From: Aminipila sp963524205
GTDB taxonomy: Bacteria > Bacillota > Clostridia > Peptostreptococcales > Anaerovoracaceae
DNA length: 64,000 nucleotides
NCBI GenBank assembly: GCA_963524205.1
Contig: CAURED010000008.1
Coordinates: forward strand, 1-64,000
Reading direction: 5' to 3'
This document shows positions 46,171 to 54,452 of the stretch, one piece after another; within the stretch, counting starts at the first letter, position 1; every line of letters starts with the position of its first letter. A program made the position numbers and the translations under genes. The notes below the pieces were generated by a model that did no database searches, was not told the origin of the DNA, and was given only the letters and a program-made list of their open reading frames with translations.

Positions 46171-46608
46171 ATGGATAAAAAAACGTATGAAAAAAAATCA
46201 TCCCCATGTAATTGCCTTAATATGAGACGGGCTTCACATGCTATTACCGAAATTTATGACGATTTTCTTGCACCAAGCAATTTGACTATAAGCCAGTTCT
46301 CAATTATTAAGCACATAAATTACTTTGGACCGCTAAATGTGAGTGAATTATCTACACTTATGAGGCTAGATAGGACGACTTTAGTGAGAAATCTTAAGCC
46401 TTTAGAGAAAAATGGATTAGTAGAGGACATCGCTACAAAAGGAAAGCGAAATAGACAATTGAAGTTAACGGATAAAGGAATAGCGACGTATAAGTATTCT
46501 GAGAACCTTTGGCAGCAAGCCCAAAAATTTTTCCAAGAATATTTAGGCAAAGAGAATATGGATATTTTTACAACCTTACTTTTAAAAATTGAGGAGTTGA
46601 CGCCTTAA
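46171..46608 (+). CDS. MarR-family transcriptional regulator
   Basis: 145-residue winged-helix repressor. The helix-turn-helix and wing are in the middle (NVSELSTLMRLDRTTLVRN and the KGKRNRQLKLTDKG wing). Two cysteines near the N-terminus (CNC, residues 13 and 15) could sense oxidants, as in related proteins, but this is unproven. I choose the ATG at 46171, after GTGAGGTGGCCAAT; the frame is open to 46141, but that upstream part is the operator. Flanked by two identical 12-bp palindromes, it probably represses itself and the thiolase gene downstream. Confidence 0.92.
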   Translation: MDKKTYEKKSSPCNCLNMRRASHAITEIYDDFLAPSNLTISQFSIIKHINYFGPLNVSELSTLMRLDRTTLVRNLKPLEKNGLVEDIATKGKRNRQLKLTDKGIATYKYSENLWQQAQKFFQEYLGKENMDIFTTLLLKIEELTP

Positions 46609-46624
46609 TTTTTTAACGCATAAT
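46597..46624 (+). promoter_or_regulatory. Promoter of the thiolase operon, overlapping the marR end
   Basis: TTGACG at 46597-46602 (within the last codons of marR), a 16-bp spacer and CATAAT at 46619-46624. The layout relative to the operator is the same as at marR. Confidence 0.6.
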
Positions 46625-46625
46625 A

Positions 46626-46637
46626 GTGTATATACAC
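46626..46637 (+). promoter_or_regulatory. MarR operator 2 (GTGTATATACAC)
   Basis: Identical 12-bp palindrome to operator 1, again starting two bases after the -10 box. It lies between marR and the thiolase gene, 83 bp upstream of the thiolase start. Confidence 0.8.
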
Positions 46638-46719
46638 GAATTTGCAAGATGGTTTTCTTTTTATTCCTAAGGGCTTAAGGCGGAATTAGGAGAATATTTG
46701 TATTAAAGGAGGAAATAAA

Positions 46720-47898
46720 ATGAGAGAAGTTGTAATTGTTAGTGCTACAAGAACTGCTATTGGTGCTTTTGGGAAAAGTCTTAAAGATATTCCCGCAACG
46801 GAACTTGGAGCAATCGTTATTCAAGAGGTAATTAAGCGTGCAGGATTACAAAATGAGCAGGTAGACGAAGTGATTTTCGGAAATGTACTTCAAGCCGGAC
46901 TAGGACAAAATCCAGCGAGGCAGGCAGCGATTAGAGCAGGGATATCAGTTAGCACACCCGCGCTCACTATAAATAAAGTTTGTGGTTCTGGATTGAAGGC
47001 GGTAATATTGGCAGCTCAGGCTATTAAGGCAGGAGATGCGGACATTATTGTAGCAGGCGGTATGGAAAGTATGTCTCGTGCGCCTTTTCTAGTGAATGGA
47101 ACTAGATGGGGGAACAAAATGGGAAACAGCGTTTTTGTAGATGAAATGATGAAAGACGGTCTACTTGATGCAATTGACGACTATCACATGGGAATAACTG
47201 CAGAAAATGTATCGGAGCAATGGGGCGTGTCGAGGGAAGATCAAGATCTTTTCGCCTTGCAATCTCAGAGAAAAGCAGAGGTGGCAATTAAGGAGGGACG
47301 ATTTAAAGAGGAAATCGTTTCAGTTATCATTCCAAATAAAAAAGGTGATATTGTTTTTGATACAGATGAATCTCCAAGGTTTGGAAGCTCTCTCGAAGAG
47401 CTTACGAAGCTGAAACCAAGCTTTAAAAAAGACGGAAGTGTAACGGCAGGAAATGCTTCAGGGTTAAATGATGGTGCTGCAGCTGTAGTAATTATGAGTA
47501 CAGACAAAGCAAAGGAACTAGGGATCAAGCCACTTGCTAAAATCAAAGCCTACGCTTCGGCAGCCCTCGAACCGTCCATCATGGGATACGGTGCGTGTTT
47601 GGCAGCGAAAGAAGCACTGAAAAAAGCGCATTTAGAACCCGAAGAAATAGATCTAGTAGAGGCAAATGAAGCATTTGCTGCACAAAGTATCGCAGTCGTT
47701 CGTGACTTAAAAATAAACGCTGATAAAGTAAATGTTAATGGTGGAGCTATTGCATTAGGACACCCATTAGGTTCCTCAGGTGCTAGAATTCTTGTGACAC
47801 TTCTACATGCTATGGATAGCGCAAATGCGAAAAATGGTCTTGCCACTTTGTGCATTGGTGGAGGACAAGGAGTCGCATTAGTCGTGGAGAGGATATAA
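46720..47898 (+). CDS. thl: Acetyl-CoA C-acetyltransferase (thiolase)
   Basis: Condenses two acetyl-CoA to acetoacetyl-CoA, or the reverse, in the cytosol. 392 residues, the usual thiolase length. The acylated cysteine is C88 in NKVCGSGLKA; the catalytic histidine is in GHPLGSSGARI and the second cysteine in LCIGGGQG, all intact. The ATG at 46720 follows AAAGGAGGAAATAAA. It lies behind MarR operator 2, with the QueG-like gene 13 bp downstream. No hydroxybutyryl-CoA dehydrogenase or crotonase is adjacent, so the pathway (butyrate synthesis or fatty acid use) stays open. Confidence 0.96.
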   Translation: MREVVIVSATRTAIGAFGKSLKDIPATELGAIVIQEVIKRAGLQNEQVDEVIFGNVLQAGLGQNPARQAAIRAGISVSTPALTINKVCGSGLKAVILAAQAIKAGDADIIVAGGMESMSRAPFLVNGTRWGNKMGNSVFVDEMMKDGLLDAIDDYHMGITAENVSEQWGVSREDQDLFALQSQRKAEVAIKEGRFKEEIVSVIIPNKKGDIVFDTDESPRFGSSLEELTKLKPSFKKDGSVTAGNASGLNDGAAAVVIMSTDKAKELGIKPLAKIKAYASAALEPSIMGYGACLAAKEALKKAHLEPEEIDLVEANEAFAAQSIAVVRDLKINADKVNVNGGAIALGHPLGSSGARILVTLLHAMDSANAKNGLATLCIGGGQGVALVVERI

Positions 47899-47911
47899 AG
47901 GAACGTTAAAC

Positions 47912-48931
47912 ATGGAAAAACGGATTCAGGAAAAAGCTTACCAACTAGGATATGAGAAATGTGGAATTATTCCCATTCATAGATTGGAGGGTTTTAAAGA
48001 AAAACTTGAGGAACGTATAGAAAAAGTGCCATATTCAAAAGCATTTTATGAAGGGCAGCGACGATTAGCAGATGTTCGTGAAAATTATCCTTGGGCGAAA
48101 GCTATCGTTGTGTTAGCAGTAAACTATGCTCAATATAAAGTCCCTAGTGAGCTTGGGCACAGAATTGCGAAAGCATATTTGTTTGATAATCGAATGAATG
48201 AGCAATCTTCGGAATTTAAGATGAGTGTAGCCATGGAAGAGTATCTCCTATCTATGGGATTGAAAGTTGCGACCAATAGAAACTTCGGTGTTACAGGGTT
48301 ACGCTGGGCGGCGCGAGAAGCTAGCTTAGGTGTTGTTCGAAAAAATAACTTCTTCTATACAGATTTAGGATCGTGGAATCACTTGGAAGGCTTTTTAGTC
48401 GATCATGAAATGGAAATCATGGAGAATTCAGAGGTGGCACCCTGCCCAGAGGGCTGTAATAAGTGCATTGATTGTTGCCCTACGAAAGCTCTCATAGAGC
48501 CGTATACCCTGCAACCAATGGCCTGTATTTCGTTTTTAACGACCTTTGGAGGGAGGGATTTACCACATGAGGCGTTGAGCAAACAGTTTAATGGGTGTAT
48601 TTATGGGTGTGACATATGCCAAAATGTGTGTCCAATGAATAAAGAAAAGTGGGATGGGACAGATGAATTCCCTGGGCTTTCGGAACTTACGGCTTTTTTA
48701 ACACCACAAAATATTTTAAAACTATCGGAAGAACAGTACCGTAAAAAAATACAACCTAAATTCTTTTATTTATCGCCAGAGGAACTTTGGAAATGGAAGG
48801 TAAATGCATTATGTTTTATGAGAAATAGTGCTCCTGGATTTTATAAAACGGATATTCAAAATACATGTTTTGATAATCATCCAAAAGTTCGTGAAATGGC
48901 GCAGAACATTTGCGAAGAACTGAAGTATTAA
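47912..48931 (+). CDS. QueG-like 4Fe-4S double-cluster protein
   Basis: 339-residue protein of the epoxyqueuosine reductase (QueG)/reductive dehalogenase-like group. Two 4Fe-4S motifs are clear: CPEGCNKCIDCCP (about 178-190) and CIYGCDICQNVCP (about 229-241). The N-terminal part resembles the cobalamin-dependent QueG domain, and C-terminal HEAT-type repeats are short or missing. QueG reduces epoxyqueuosine to queuosine in tRNA, but short clostridial relatives may do other reductions. It starts 13 bp after the thiolase gene and probably shares its MarR-controlled transcript. A hairpin at 49016 closes the unit. Confidence 0.85.
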   Translation: MEKRIQEKAYQLGYEKCGIIPIHRLEGFKEKLEERIEKVPYSKAFYEGQRRLADVRENYPWAKAIVVLAVNYAQYKVPSELGHRIAKAYLFDNRMNEQSSEFKMSVAMEEYLLSMGLKVATNRNFGVTGLRWAAREASLGVVRKNNFFYTDLGSWNHLEGFLVDHEMEIMENSEVAPCPEGCNKCIDCCPTKALIEPYTLQPMACISFLTTFGGRDLPHEALSKQFNGCIYGCDICQNVCPMNKEKWDGTDEFPGLSELTAFLTPQNILKLSEEQYRKKIQPKFFYLSPEELWKWKVNALCFMRNSAPGFYKTDIQNTCFDNHPKVREMAQNICEELKY

Positions 48932-49015
48932 GTGAGTTTGGAGTCATGTGCATTGATACAAAAGGGGCACTGCTTTTGACAGAGCAGGTTATAAACGGGA
49001 TGATGTTTTAATGAA

Positions 49016-49052
49016 AATGGCAACTCATACGAGTTGTCATTTATTTCTTTTT
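49016..49052 (+). terminator. Probable terminator after the QueG-like gene
   Basis: The 10-bp stem AATGGCAACT/AGTTGTCATT (one G-U) is followed by TATTTCTTTTT. It falls within the upstream extension of the next open frame, an argument against the early ATG at 49011. Confidence 0.7.
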
Positions 49053-49130
49053 GAAGGAAATAGCCTTTGGATAAAGAATACTATGAATTCACATAAATAT
49101 AAGGTAAAATTAAAGTATGAGGTGATACTT

Positions 49131-51533
49131 TTGAATATAAATTACTATTTTAGTTGTGTACTTTTTATATCAACATTCGTGCTGAGTTTTATTGGATATT
49201 TTTCATGGAAAAGAGAAAAGTCATATATTTCTCTGTGTTTGCTGACGGTTGCCATTTATCAATTTGGATATGCATTTGAATTATTGCACGCAAATATTGG
49301 ATGGATCAAATTTTGGATAAAGGTAGAATATCTAGGAATTGTATTTCTACCATTGGCATGGTTAATATTTGCACTGAATTTTACCGGGTATAGGGATAAA
49401 ATTAAAAAAAATAATAAAAAAATATTATTTATCATGCCTATTATTATATTAATTATGAATTATACTAATGATTTTCATCACTTGTTTTATATTAATTTAT
49501 CTATAAATTATGATGGCATTTTTCCAATTGCAGAAATTGTGAAAGGGCCCTGGTATTGGATAAATATTATTTACACATATTTTTTAATGTTTATTGGTCT
49601 GGCTGTTTTTATATCAGCTTATTTTAAATCTATACTAATTGTAAGAAAACAGATACTGTTATTACTAATTGCTTGGGTAATTCCATGGATTTCAGATATT
49701 GTTTATATGTTTAAACTACTGCCTTTTGGACTTGATTTATGTCCACTAGCATTTACCATTGCCGGGATTATTTCCAGCTTTGCCATATTGAATTACAGAC
49801 TGATAAAACTTACACCGATTGCCACAGAAAAAGTTTTCTCAAATATGTTAGATGGAGTTATTATACTGGATGATCAAAATAATGTAGTTAATTTTAACAA
49901 TTCCGCTAAAAAAATTATTTCCCAGTTAAAACACATTGATGACAGTGATAAAAAGATTGAAAAGTTATTGATTGAATATGAAGAAATTGTAAAGGTTTTA
50001 AATAGTACTGGCGAAGAAAATTTAATATCCATAAAAAACGATGAGAACTTGAAATATTATAAGATGGATGTTAGCAATATATATGACGATCTAGCCAAAA
50101 CCATTGGAAAAATATTGACATTTAATGATGTTACGGAAATAGAATTAAACAGAAAGAAGCTGGCTGATAATTTTAATTTTCTTCAAACCCTTACGGATGC
50201 CATACCTAATCCTATCTATTCTAAGGACGAGCACGGAATATATAACCATTGCAATATTGCGCTTACAGAGTTTCTAGGCTTAAAAAAGGAAGACGTGATA
50301 GGTAGTGCAGCTAACCAAATATTTGAAAAAGATCTTGCGGAAATTTATATGAGGCTGGATAAGCATTTGATGGACAAAAAAGAAACACGGGCTTATGAAT
50401 CAAAATTGCTGCATAAAGATGGCAGCTACCATGATGTGATTTTTAATAAATCAGTAATTTTAGATGAACAAGGCATAAGTAAAGGATTAGCCGGGGTTAT
50501 CTTAGATATTACCGAACAGAAAAAGAATGAAGAAAAAATAAATAAGTTATTAAAATTGAAGGAAGCAATGATTAATATTGGTTATTCCATTAATGAAATA
50601 ACTAATATTAATGACTTACTCCAGTTAATACTGAATGAAGTAATAAGCTGCATTGACCATAGAAGCAGTGGATCGGTATTGCTTTTGAATGAGGATAAAA
50701 ATCTGAAAATAGCAGTAGCCAAAGGTTACCGTTTAGAAGACATAATGAACTTTTCCATTACGCTTGAAGATCATTGTACATGGTTTAATAAGGGAGAAAA
50801 AATTGATAAAACCGTTATTCTAAATGGTATTGATAAGATAAACGGTGTAAATATGCTAGATACAGTAGAGGGGGTATGTATTAAATCCTCAATATGTGCA
50901 CCTATTATTATAGATGGCCAGTTGTATGGATTTTTAAATATTGACAGTGAATATGATGATATCTTTAATACGTTAGAAGTTGAGTTGATGGAATATATGA
51001 GGAATCAGGCTGCCAATGCCATTACAAAGCATAAATTGTATGAAGAAATTCTATATCTGTCCAGATACGATAAATTAACTAATACATATAATAGAAGTTA
51101 TTTTGAACAAGCATTTTATACGGATATTTATAATAATGAAGATAGAAATGAATTCTTTGTGGTTATTTTTGATCTGAATGGATTAAAGTATGTTAATGAT
51201 AATTATGGTCATTTGATTGGAGATCAATTGATTAAAAGATTTGCATCAGGATTAACTCGTTTGCCAGGAGATGAGGATATTATAGCAAGATTTGGCGGAG
51301 ATGAATTTGTGGCTGTTTTCTTTCATGTAGATTATGAAAGTTTAATTAATAGACTGGAATCCTTAAATAAATACTTTAATGATAATCCAATTACATTAGA
51401 TAAACAGCAAATTGTTTGCAGCTTTAGTTATGGTATTGTTAATTATCCAGCAGAAACAAAGGATTTTAATGATCTGATAAGGATTGCTGATGAACGGATG
51501 TACGAAAATAAACGGAAGATGAAAGATTATTAA
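49131..51533 (+). CDS. Membrane-bound diguanylate cyclase (7TM-PAS-GAF-GGDEF)
   Basis: 800 residues from a TTG start at 49131, chosen because GAGGTGAT lies 5-12 bases upstream; the open frame back to 49011 runs through a terminator hairpin. Domains: N-terminal seven-helix histidine-kinase-type sensor (about 1-230), PAS-like region (about 240-340), a second PAS (about 350-475), GAF (about 490-635) and GGDEF (about 640-800). The active site FGGDEF is intact, and no RxxD inhibitory site precedes it at the usual place. Predicted to make cyclic di-GMP in response to signals sensed by the membrane, PAS or GAF parts. Monocistronic or joined to the next gene, 14 bp on. Confidence 0.9.
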   Translation: MNINYYFSCVLFISTFVLSFIGYFSWKREKSYISLCLLTVAIYQFGYAFELLHANIGWIKFWIKVEYLGIVFLPLAWLIFALNFTGYRDKIKKNNKKILFIMPIIILIMNYTNDFHHLFYINLSINYDGIFPIAEIVKGPWYWINIIYTYFLMFIGLAVFISAYFKSILIVRKQILLLLIAWVIPWISDIVYMFKLLPFGLDLCPLAFTIAGIISSFAILNYRLIKLTPIATEKVFSNMLDGVIILDDQNNVVNFNNSAKKIISQLKHIDDSDKKIEKLLIEYEEIVKVLNSTGEENLISIKNDENLKYYKMDVSNIYDDLAKTIGKILTFNDVTEIELNRKKLADNFNFLQTLTDAIPNPIYSKDEHGIYNHCNIALTEFLGLKKEDVIGSAANQIFEKDLAEIYMRLDKHLMDKKETRAYESKLLHKDGSYHDVIFNKSVILDEQGISKGLAGVILDITEQKKNEEKINKLLKLKEAMINIGYSINEITNINDLLQLILNEVISCIDHRSSGSVLLLNEDKNLKIAVAKGYRLEDIMNFSITLEDHCTWFNKGEKIDKTVILNGIDKINGVNMLDTVEGVCIKSSICAPIIIDGQLYGFLNIDSEYDDIFNTLEVELMEYMRNQAANAITKHKLYEEILYLSRYDKLTNTYNRSYFEQAFYTDIYNNEDRNEFFVVIFDLNGLKYVNDNYGHLIGDQLIKRFASGLTRLPGDEDIIARFGGDEFVAVFFHVDYESLINRLESLNKYFNDNPITLDKQQIVCSFSYGIVNYPAETKDFNDLIRIADERMYENKRKMKDY

Positions 51534-51547
51534 AATGAGGAATAGAT

Positions 51548-52507
51548 ATGAAAATTGTATTATTAGAAACATTACAAATTGGTTCTGACATTCATTATGA
51601 ATGTCTAAAAGAGTTTGGTGAAGTGGTTGCTTATGATGAAACAAATAGCTATGAACAGGCCTGTGAGCGTGTTGCCGATGCGGATATAATTATAGTTGAT
51701 CAGTTTCCAATAAATGAGCAAAGTATTGGAAAGGCAAACAAACTAAAACTGGTTACCATGACTTCTACAGGGACAAATTTTGTTGATTTTGAATATACAA
51801 ATAAGGCAGGAATAGTGGTTGCAAATATAAGAGGATATTCAACCAACTCTGTTGCACAGCACACTTTTGCACTCTTGCTTTACTTATATGAAAAAATTGC
51901 ATATTTTGATAGTTACGTAAAAAAAGAAGAATATGTAAATGACACATCCAATTCATCATTTTCTGTAAAGTTTCATGAATTGTATGGTAAAACATGGGGC
52001 ATTGTTGGTATGGGGAAAATTGGGTCACAGGTTGCAAAAATTGTGTCTGCATTTGGTTGTAAAGTAATCTATAATTCACCATCTGGTAACCCGTATAATA
52101 CGGATTACCCACATGTTCAGTTTGAGGAATTGCTGTCTGAAAGCGACATTATATCGGTTCACGCGCCTCTTACCAAAACTACTGCAGAGATTTTTGGGTA
52201 CGAAGAATTTAAAAAAATGAAACGTTCGGCTTATTTCTTAAATGTTGCCAGAGGCGGGATTATTAGCGAGGAAGGATTGGCAAGGGCGTTAAAAGAGGAT
52301 TTGATTGCTGGCGCAGGGCTGGATGTCTTAACTATTGAGCCAATGTCACCTAAATGTGCTTTACGGCCTTTCAAGGATAGCTCCAAGCTTGTTATTACAC
52401 CGCATATGGCATGGGCTTCCGTAGAATCCCGTACACGCGCTATTGAAGAAATTTATTTAAATATAAAAGCATTTTTAAATGGTGAAGAGCGTAATATTTG
52501 TAGATAA
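51548..52507 (+). CDS. D-isomer-specific 2-hydroxyacid dehydrogenase
   Basis: 319-residue NAD-dependent oxidoreductase. The Rossmann motif GIVGMGKIGSQVA is near residues 149-161, the catalytic arginine in NVARGG, glutamate in LTIEPM and histidine in PHMAWAS. Related enzymes are hydroxypyruvate/glycerate dehydrogenases and D-lactate dehydrogenases; the substrate is not clear. ATG at 51548 after TGAGGAATAGAT. It follows the diguanylate cyclase by 14 bp, possibly co-transcribed, and ends at a symmetric hairpin shared with the convergent AIM24 gene. Confidence 0.9.
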   Translation: MKIVLLETLQIGSDIHYECLKEFGEVVAYDETNSYEQACERVADADIIIVDQFPINEQSIGKANKLKLVTMTSTGTNFVDFEYTNKAGIVVANIRGYSTNSVAQHTFALLLYLYEKIAYFDSYVKKEEYVNDTSNSSFSVKFHELYGKTWGIVGMGKIGSQVAKIVSAFGCKVIYNSPSGNPYNTDYPHVQFEELLSESDIISVHAPLTKTTAEIFGYEEFKKMKRSAYFLNVARGGIISEEGLARALKEDLIAGAGLDVLTIEPMSPKCALRPFKDSSKLVITPHMAWASVESRTRAIEEIYLNIKAFLNGEERNICR

Positions 52508-52536
52508 ATTACTTAAGCTATGATAAGAAAAGTTAA

Positions 52537-52569
52537 AAAGTACTTTCTAAGATTTCTAGAAAGTACTTT
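52537..52569. terminator. Bidirectional terminator between convergent genes
   Basis: A perfect 13-bp stem AAAGTACTTTCTA/TAGAAAGTACTTT with a 7-nt loop. T-rich tails on each strand allow termination in both directions. Confidence 0.75.
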
Positions 52570-52596
52570 CTATGCTTTATGCTTATTGTTTTAATT

Positions 52597-53277
52597 TTAC
52601 TTGCTTGATGGGAAGTATGGACGAAGTGAATCGGCAACGGAGTTTATTGGAAGGGTTTGAAGTATGATTCTTCCTGGTCCCCTTACTACGGTATTGAAAA
52701 TTCCTTCACCCCCAAATAACATATTTTTCACTCCAGGTACTGTTACGATATCTAAAGAGCATGTATCACTCATTGCAGCTAGATAACCTGTATCTACTAT
52801 CATAGATTCTCCAAGGCCAAGATTGTATTCAATAGTATGTCCGTCTATTTCAATAAAAGCCTTTCCACTTCCAGAAATTCTTTGCATGATAAATCCTTCA
52901 CCACCGAAGAAACCAGCTCCTACTTTTTTTTGAAAGAAAACAGACAAATCTACAGTTGATTCAGCAGCTAGAAAACCTGATTTTTGTACAATAATAGAAT
53001 TTTCTGGTGTAATGTCAAATTCCATTATAGATCCGGGAAAGCTGGGAGCAAATGCAATCAATCCCTTTCCTCCTTGTGCAGTGTAACGGTTTTGGAAAAG
53101 TGCTTCACCAGCAAACATTCTGCCTAATGCGCGGCCTACACCACCGTTACTTGTAGTTTCCATCTTCATATTAGGAGACATCCAGCTCATGGAGCCTCTT
53201 TCGGTGATCATACTTTCTCCTGTATTTAAAGTACAGATAAGGACAGAAAGTGGGGCACCTTCAATTTTGTATTCCAT
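52597..53277 (-). CDS. AIM24/TIGR00266-family protein
   Basis: 226 residues, all-beta protein of the AIM24 (TIGR00266) family. Glycine-rich repeats such as GGKGLIAFAPSFPG and FFGGEGFIMQRISGSGKAF fit the three-fold beta-prism fold. Family members are called mitochondrial biogenesis AIM24 in fungi and are uncharacterised in bacteria. I choose the ATG at 53277, preceded by AATGGAGGTTATT; an in-frame ATG at 53289 lies upstream of that site. Convergent with the dehydrogenase; upstream lies the tRNA array on the other strand. Confidence 0.9.
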   Translation of the reverse strand: MEYKIEGAPLSVLICTLNTGESMITERGSMSWMSPNMKMETTSNGGVGRALGRMFAGEALFQNRYTAQGGKGLIAFAPSFPGSIMEFDITPENSIIVQKSGFLAAESTVDLSVFFQKKVGAGFFGGEGFIMQRISGSGKAFIEIDGHTIEYNLGLGESMIVDTGYLAAMSDTCSLDIVTVPGVKNMLFGGEGIFNTVVRGPGRIILQTLPINSVADSLRPYFPSSK

Positions 53278-53509
53278 AATAACCTCCATTTTTATTTATT
53301 TTTAATTAGTTTTATGATATAATACCTATAGCAATCATATAAGGATAAATTTGGTAAGTCAAGTCTAGATAAAAAATACAATTATAAAAATATGATGGTG
53401 ACTTTTTTATCAAATTTTACTAAGCATGATGAAACAAGCCTCATAATAGGTTGAAAAATGGGTATTTTACAAGGTATGAAAAAATAATAATAATATGTAA
53501 AAAAATGTG
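53278..53509. other. Gene-free AT-rich region upstream of the second tRNA operon
   Basis: With the promoter and leader of the tRNA array this gives about 300 bases without a gene. It is AT-rich; the AIM24 promoter must be at its left end. No other structure stands out. Confidence 0.5.
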
Positions 53510-53538
53510 TTGACATTATGAACTACAGATGGTAATAT
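53510..53538 (+). promoter_or_regulatory. Promoter of the six-tRNA operon
   Basis: TTGACA at 53510-53515, a 17-bp spacer and TAATAT at 53533-53538, 40 bp before the first tRNA. Confidence 0.88.
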
Positions 53539-53578
53539 ATTAAATGTTGACGGCGCAAAACGTTGGAAACACAAACAT

Positions 53579-53655
53579 GGCGGTGTAGCTTAGTTGGCTA
53601 GAGCGTCCGGTTCATACCCGGAAGGTCGGTGGTTCGAATCCACTCGCCGCTACCA
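53579..53655 (+). tRNA. tRNA-Met (CAT), elongator type
   Basis: 77 nt with encoded CCA. Anticodon CAT at 53613-53615. Lacks the initiator signs (G at position 1, no GGG/CCC anticodon stem), so it is an elongator Met tRNA; a lysidine-modified Ile tRNA cannot be fully excluded. Confidence 0.88.
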
Positions 53656-53665
53656 TTAAAAAAAT

Positions 53666-53741
53666 GGGCGTTTAGCTCAGCTGGGAGAGCACCTGCCTTA
53701 CAAGCAGGGGGTCATAGGTTCGAGCCCTATAACGCCCACCA
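53666..53741 (+). tRNA. tRNA-Val (TAC)
   Basis: 76 nt with encoded CCA. Acceptor GGGCGTT/AACGCCC; anticodon TAC at 53699-53701 in loop CTTACAA. Confidence 0.96.
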
Positions 53742-53756
53742 TTTTTTTAATAATAT

Positions 53757-53833
53757 GGCCTGGTAGTTCAGTTGGTTAGAATGCCAGCCTGTCACGCTGG
53801 AGGTCGTCGGTTCGAGCCCGATCCAGGTCGCCA
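53757..53833 (+). tRNA. tRNA-Asp (GTC)
   Basis: 77 nt with encoded CCA. Acceptor GGCCTGG/CCAGGTC; anticodon GTC at 53791-53793; discriminator G as in other Asp tRNAs. Confidence 0.96.
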
Positions 53834-53873
53834 TTTTTATTAAAAATTCAAATTAATAAAAAGTAACATGTAT

Positions 53874-53950
53874 GGTGGGTATCGTCAAGTGGTTAAGACA
53901 CAGGGTTGTGGCTCCTGTATACGTGGGTTCGACTCCCACTATCCACCCCA
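53874..53950 (+). tRNA. tRNA-His (GTG)
   Basis: 77 nt including the extra G(-1) at 53874, which faces the C discriminator (53947), the identity element of His tRNA. Anticodon GTG at 53908-53910; CCA encoded. Confidence 0.96.
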
Positions 53951-53968
53951 TTATAACTTTTATTTTGT

Positions 53969-54043
53969 TGGGGTATCGCCAAGCGGTAAGGCAATGGATT
54001 CTGATTCCATCATGCGCAGGTTCAAATCCTGCTACCCTAGCCA
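53969..54043 (+). tRNA. tRNA-Gln (CTG)
   Basis: 75 nt with encoded CCA. Acceptor TGGGGTA/TACCCTA; anticodon CTG at 54001-54003 in loop TTCTGAT. This reads CAG codons; a TTG-anticodon tRNA for CAA must be elsewhere. Confidence 0.93.
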
Positions 54044-54073
54044 ATTAAACGGCTAGTCGTAAGGCTGGCTTAT

Positions 54074-54148
<75 letters not shown>

Positions 54149-54157
54149 TGAGAATAA

Positions 54158-54196
54158 CTCTAAACTCGTTGAAATTGATGGGTTTAGAGTTTTTTA
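54158..54196 (+). terminator. Terminator after tRNA-Cys
   Basis: CTCTAAAC(TC) pairs with (GG)GTTTAGAG, 8-10 bp, followed by TTTTTT. Closes the tRNA operon. Confidence 0.9.
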
Positions 54197-54282
54197 TTAT
54201 GTAGGAAATATCGTTTGCGATATTGACGGAATATCATAAAAAGCTACGACTGAAACGCGAGCGGATGCGAGCTAAGAAGAGC

Positions 54283-54302
54283 GCCTCGCAGAGGCTTTTT
54301 TT
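54283..54302 (+). terminator. Terminator-like hairpin in the ABC-F leader
   Basis: GCCTC-GCA-GAGGC (5-bp GC-rich stem, 3-nt loop) followed by T7. TGCGAG at 54266-54271 could pair with CTCGCA (54285-54290) to disrupt it, as in an antiterminator. Confidence 0.55.
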
Positions 54303-54373
54303 ATTTGTCTTGATTTATGTATGCAACTGTAGGCACTATCCTAAAACAGATGTCATTGTTTTGGCAACTTTTC

Positions 54374-54402
54374 TTGTGTTGTGCAGTGTGAATTGTTATA
54401 AT
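54374..54402 (+). promoter_or_regulatory. Possible promoter for the ABC-F gene
   Basis: TTGTGT at 54374-54379, a 17-bp spacer and perfect TATAAT at 54397-54402, ~50 bp before the ABC-F start. Would give an mRNA that starts after the leader hairpin. Confidence 0.5.
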
Positions 54403-54452
54403 TCTACTGTGACAAATTTAGACAAAATTTTTTAGAAAAGAGGATAACAAAA

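Larger units (their letters stand above)
54197..54452 (+). promoter_or_regulatory. Leader region of the ABC-F gene
   Basis: About 255 bases without a confident gene. It contains a perfect 7-bp hairpin (54207-54224), a GC-rich stretch with a short terminator-like hairpin at 54283-54302, and a promoter at 54374. A TTG-started open frame (54223-54435, 70 codons) crosses it, but only its arginine/lysine-rich first 25 codons look unusual, and there is no good ribosome binding site. Could be an attenuation leader or the degenerate left end of the inserted block. Confidence 0.45.

Noticed and set aside
48932..49010. Remnant peptide between the QueG-like and GGDEF genes
   Set aside because: Short frames here (about 21 codons) have no consistent ribosome binding site or similarity; likely non-coding.
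49011..49130. N-terminal extension of the GGDEF protein from ATG 49011
   Set aside because: The extension runs through a hairpin that looks like the terminator of the preceding gene, is not hydrophobic like the sensor domain, and lacks a ribosome binding site, whereas TTG 49131 has a strong one.
53853..54056. Open frames on both strands over tRNA-His and tRNA-Gln
   Set aside because: They are translations of tRNA genes, the usual source of false gene calls such as short hypothetical proteins.
54223..54435. 70-codon frame upstream of the ABC-F gene
   Set aside because: TTG start without a clear ribosome binding site and crosses a terminator hairpin and a promoter. Kept only as part of the leader region.
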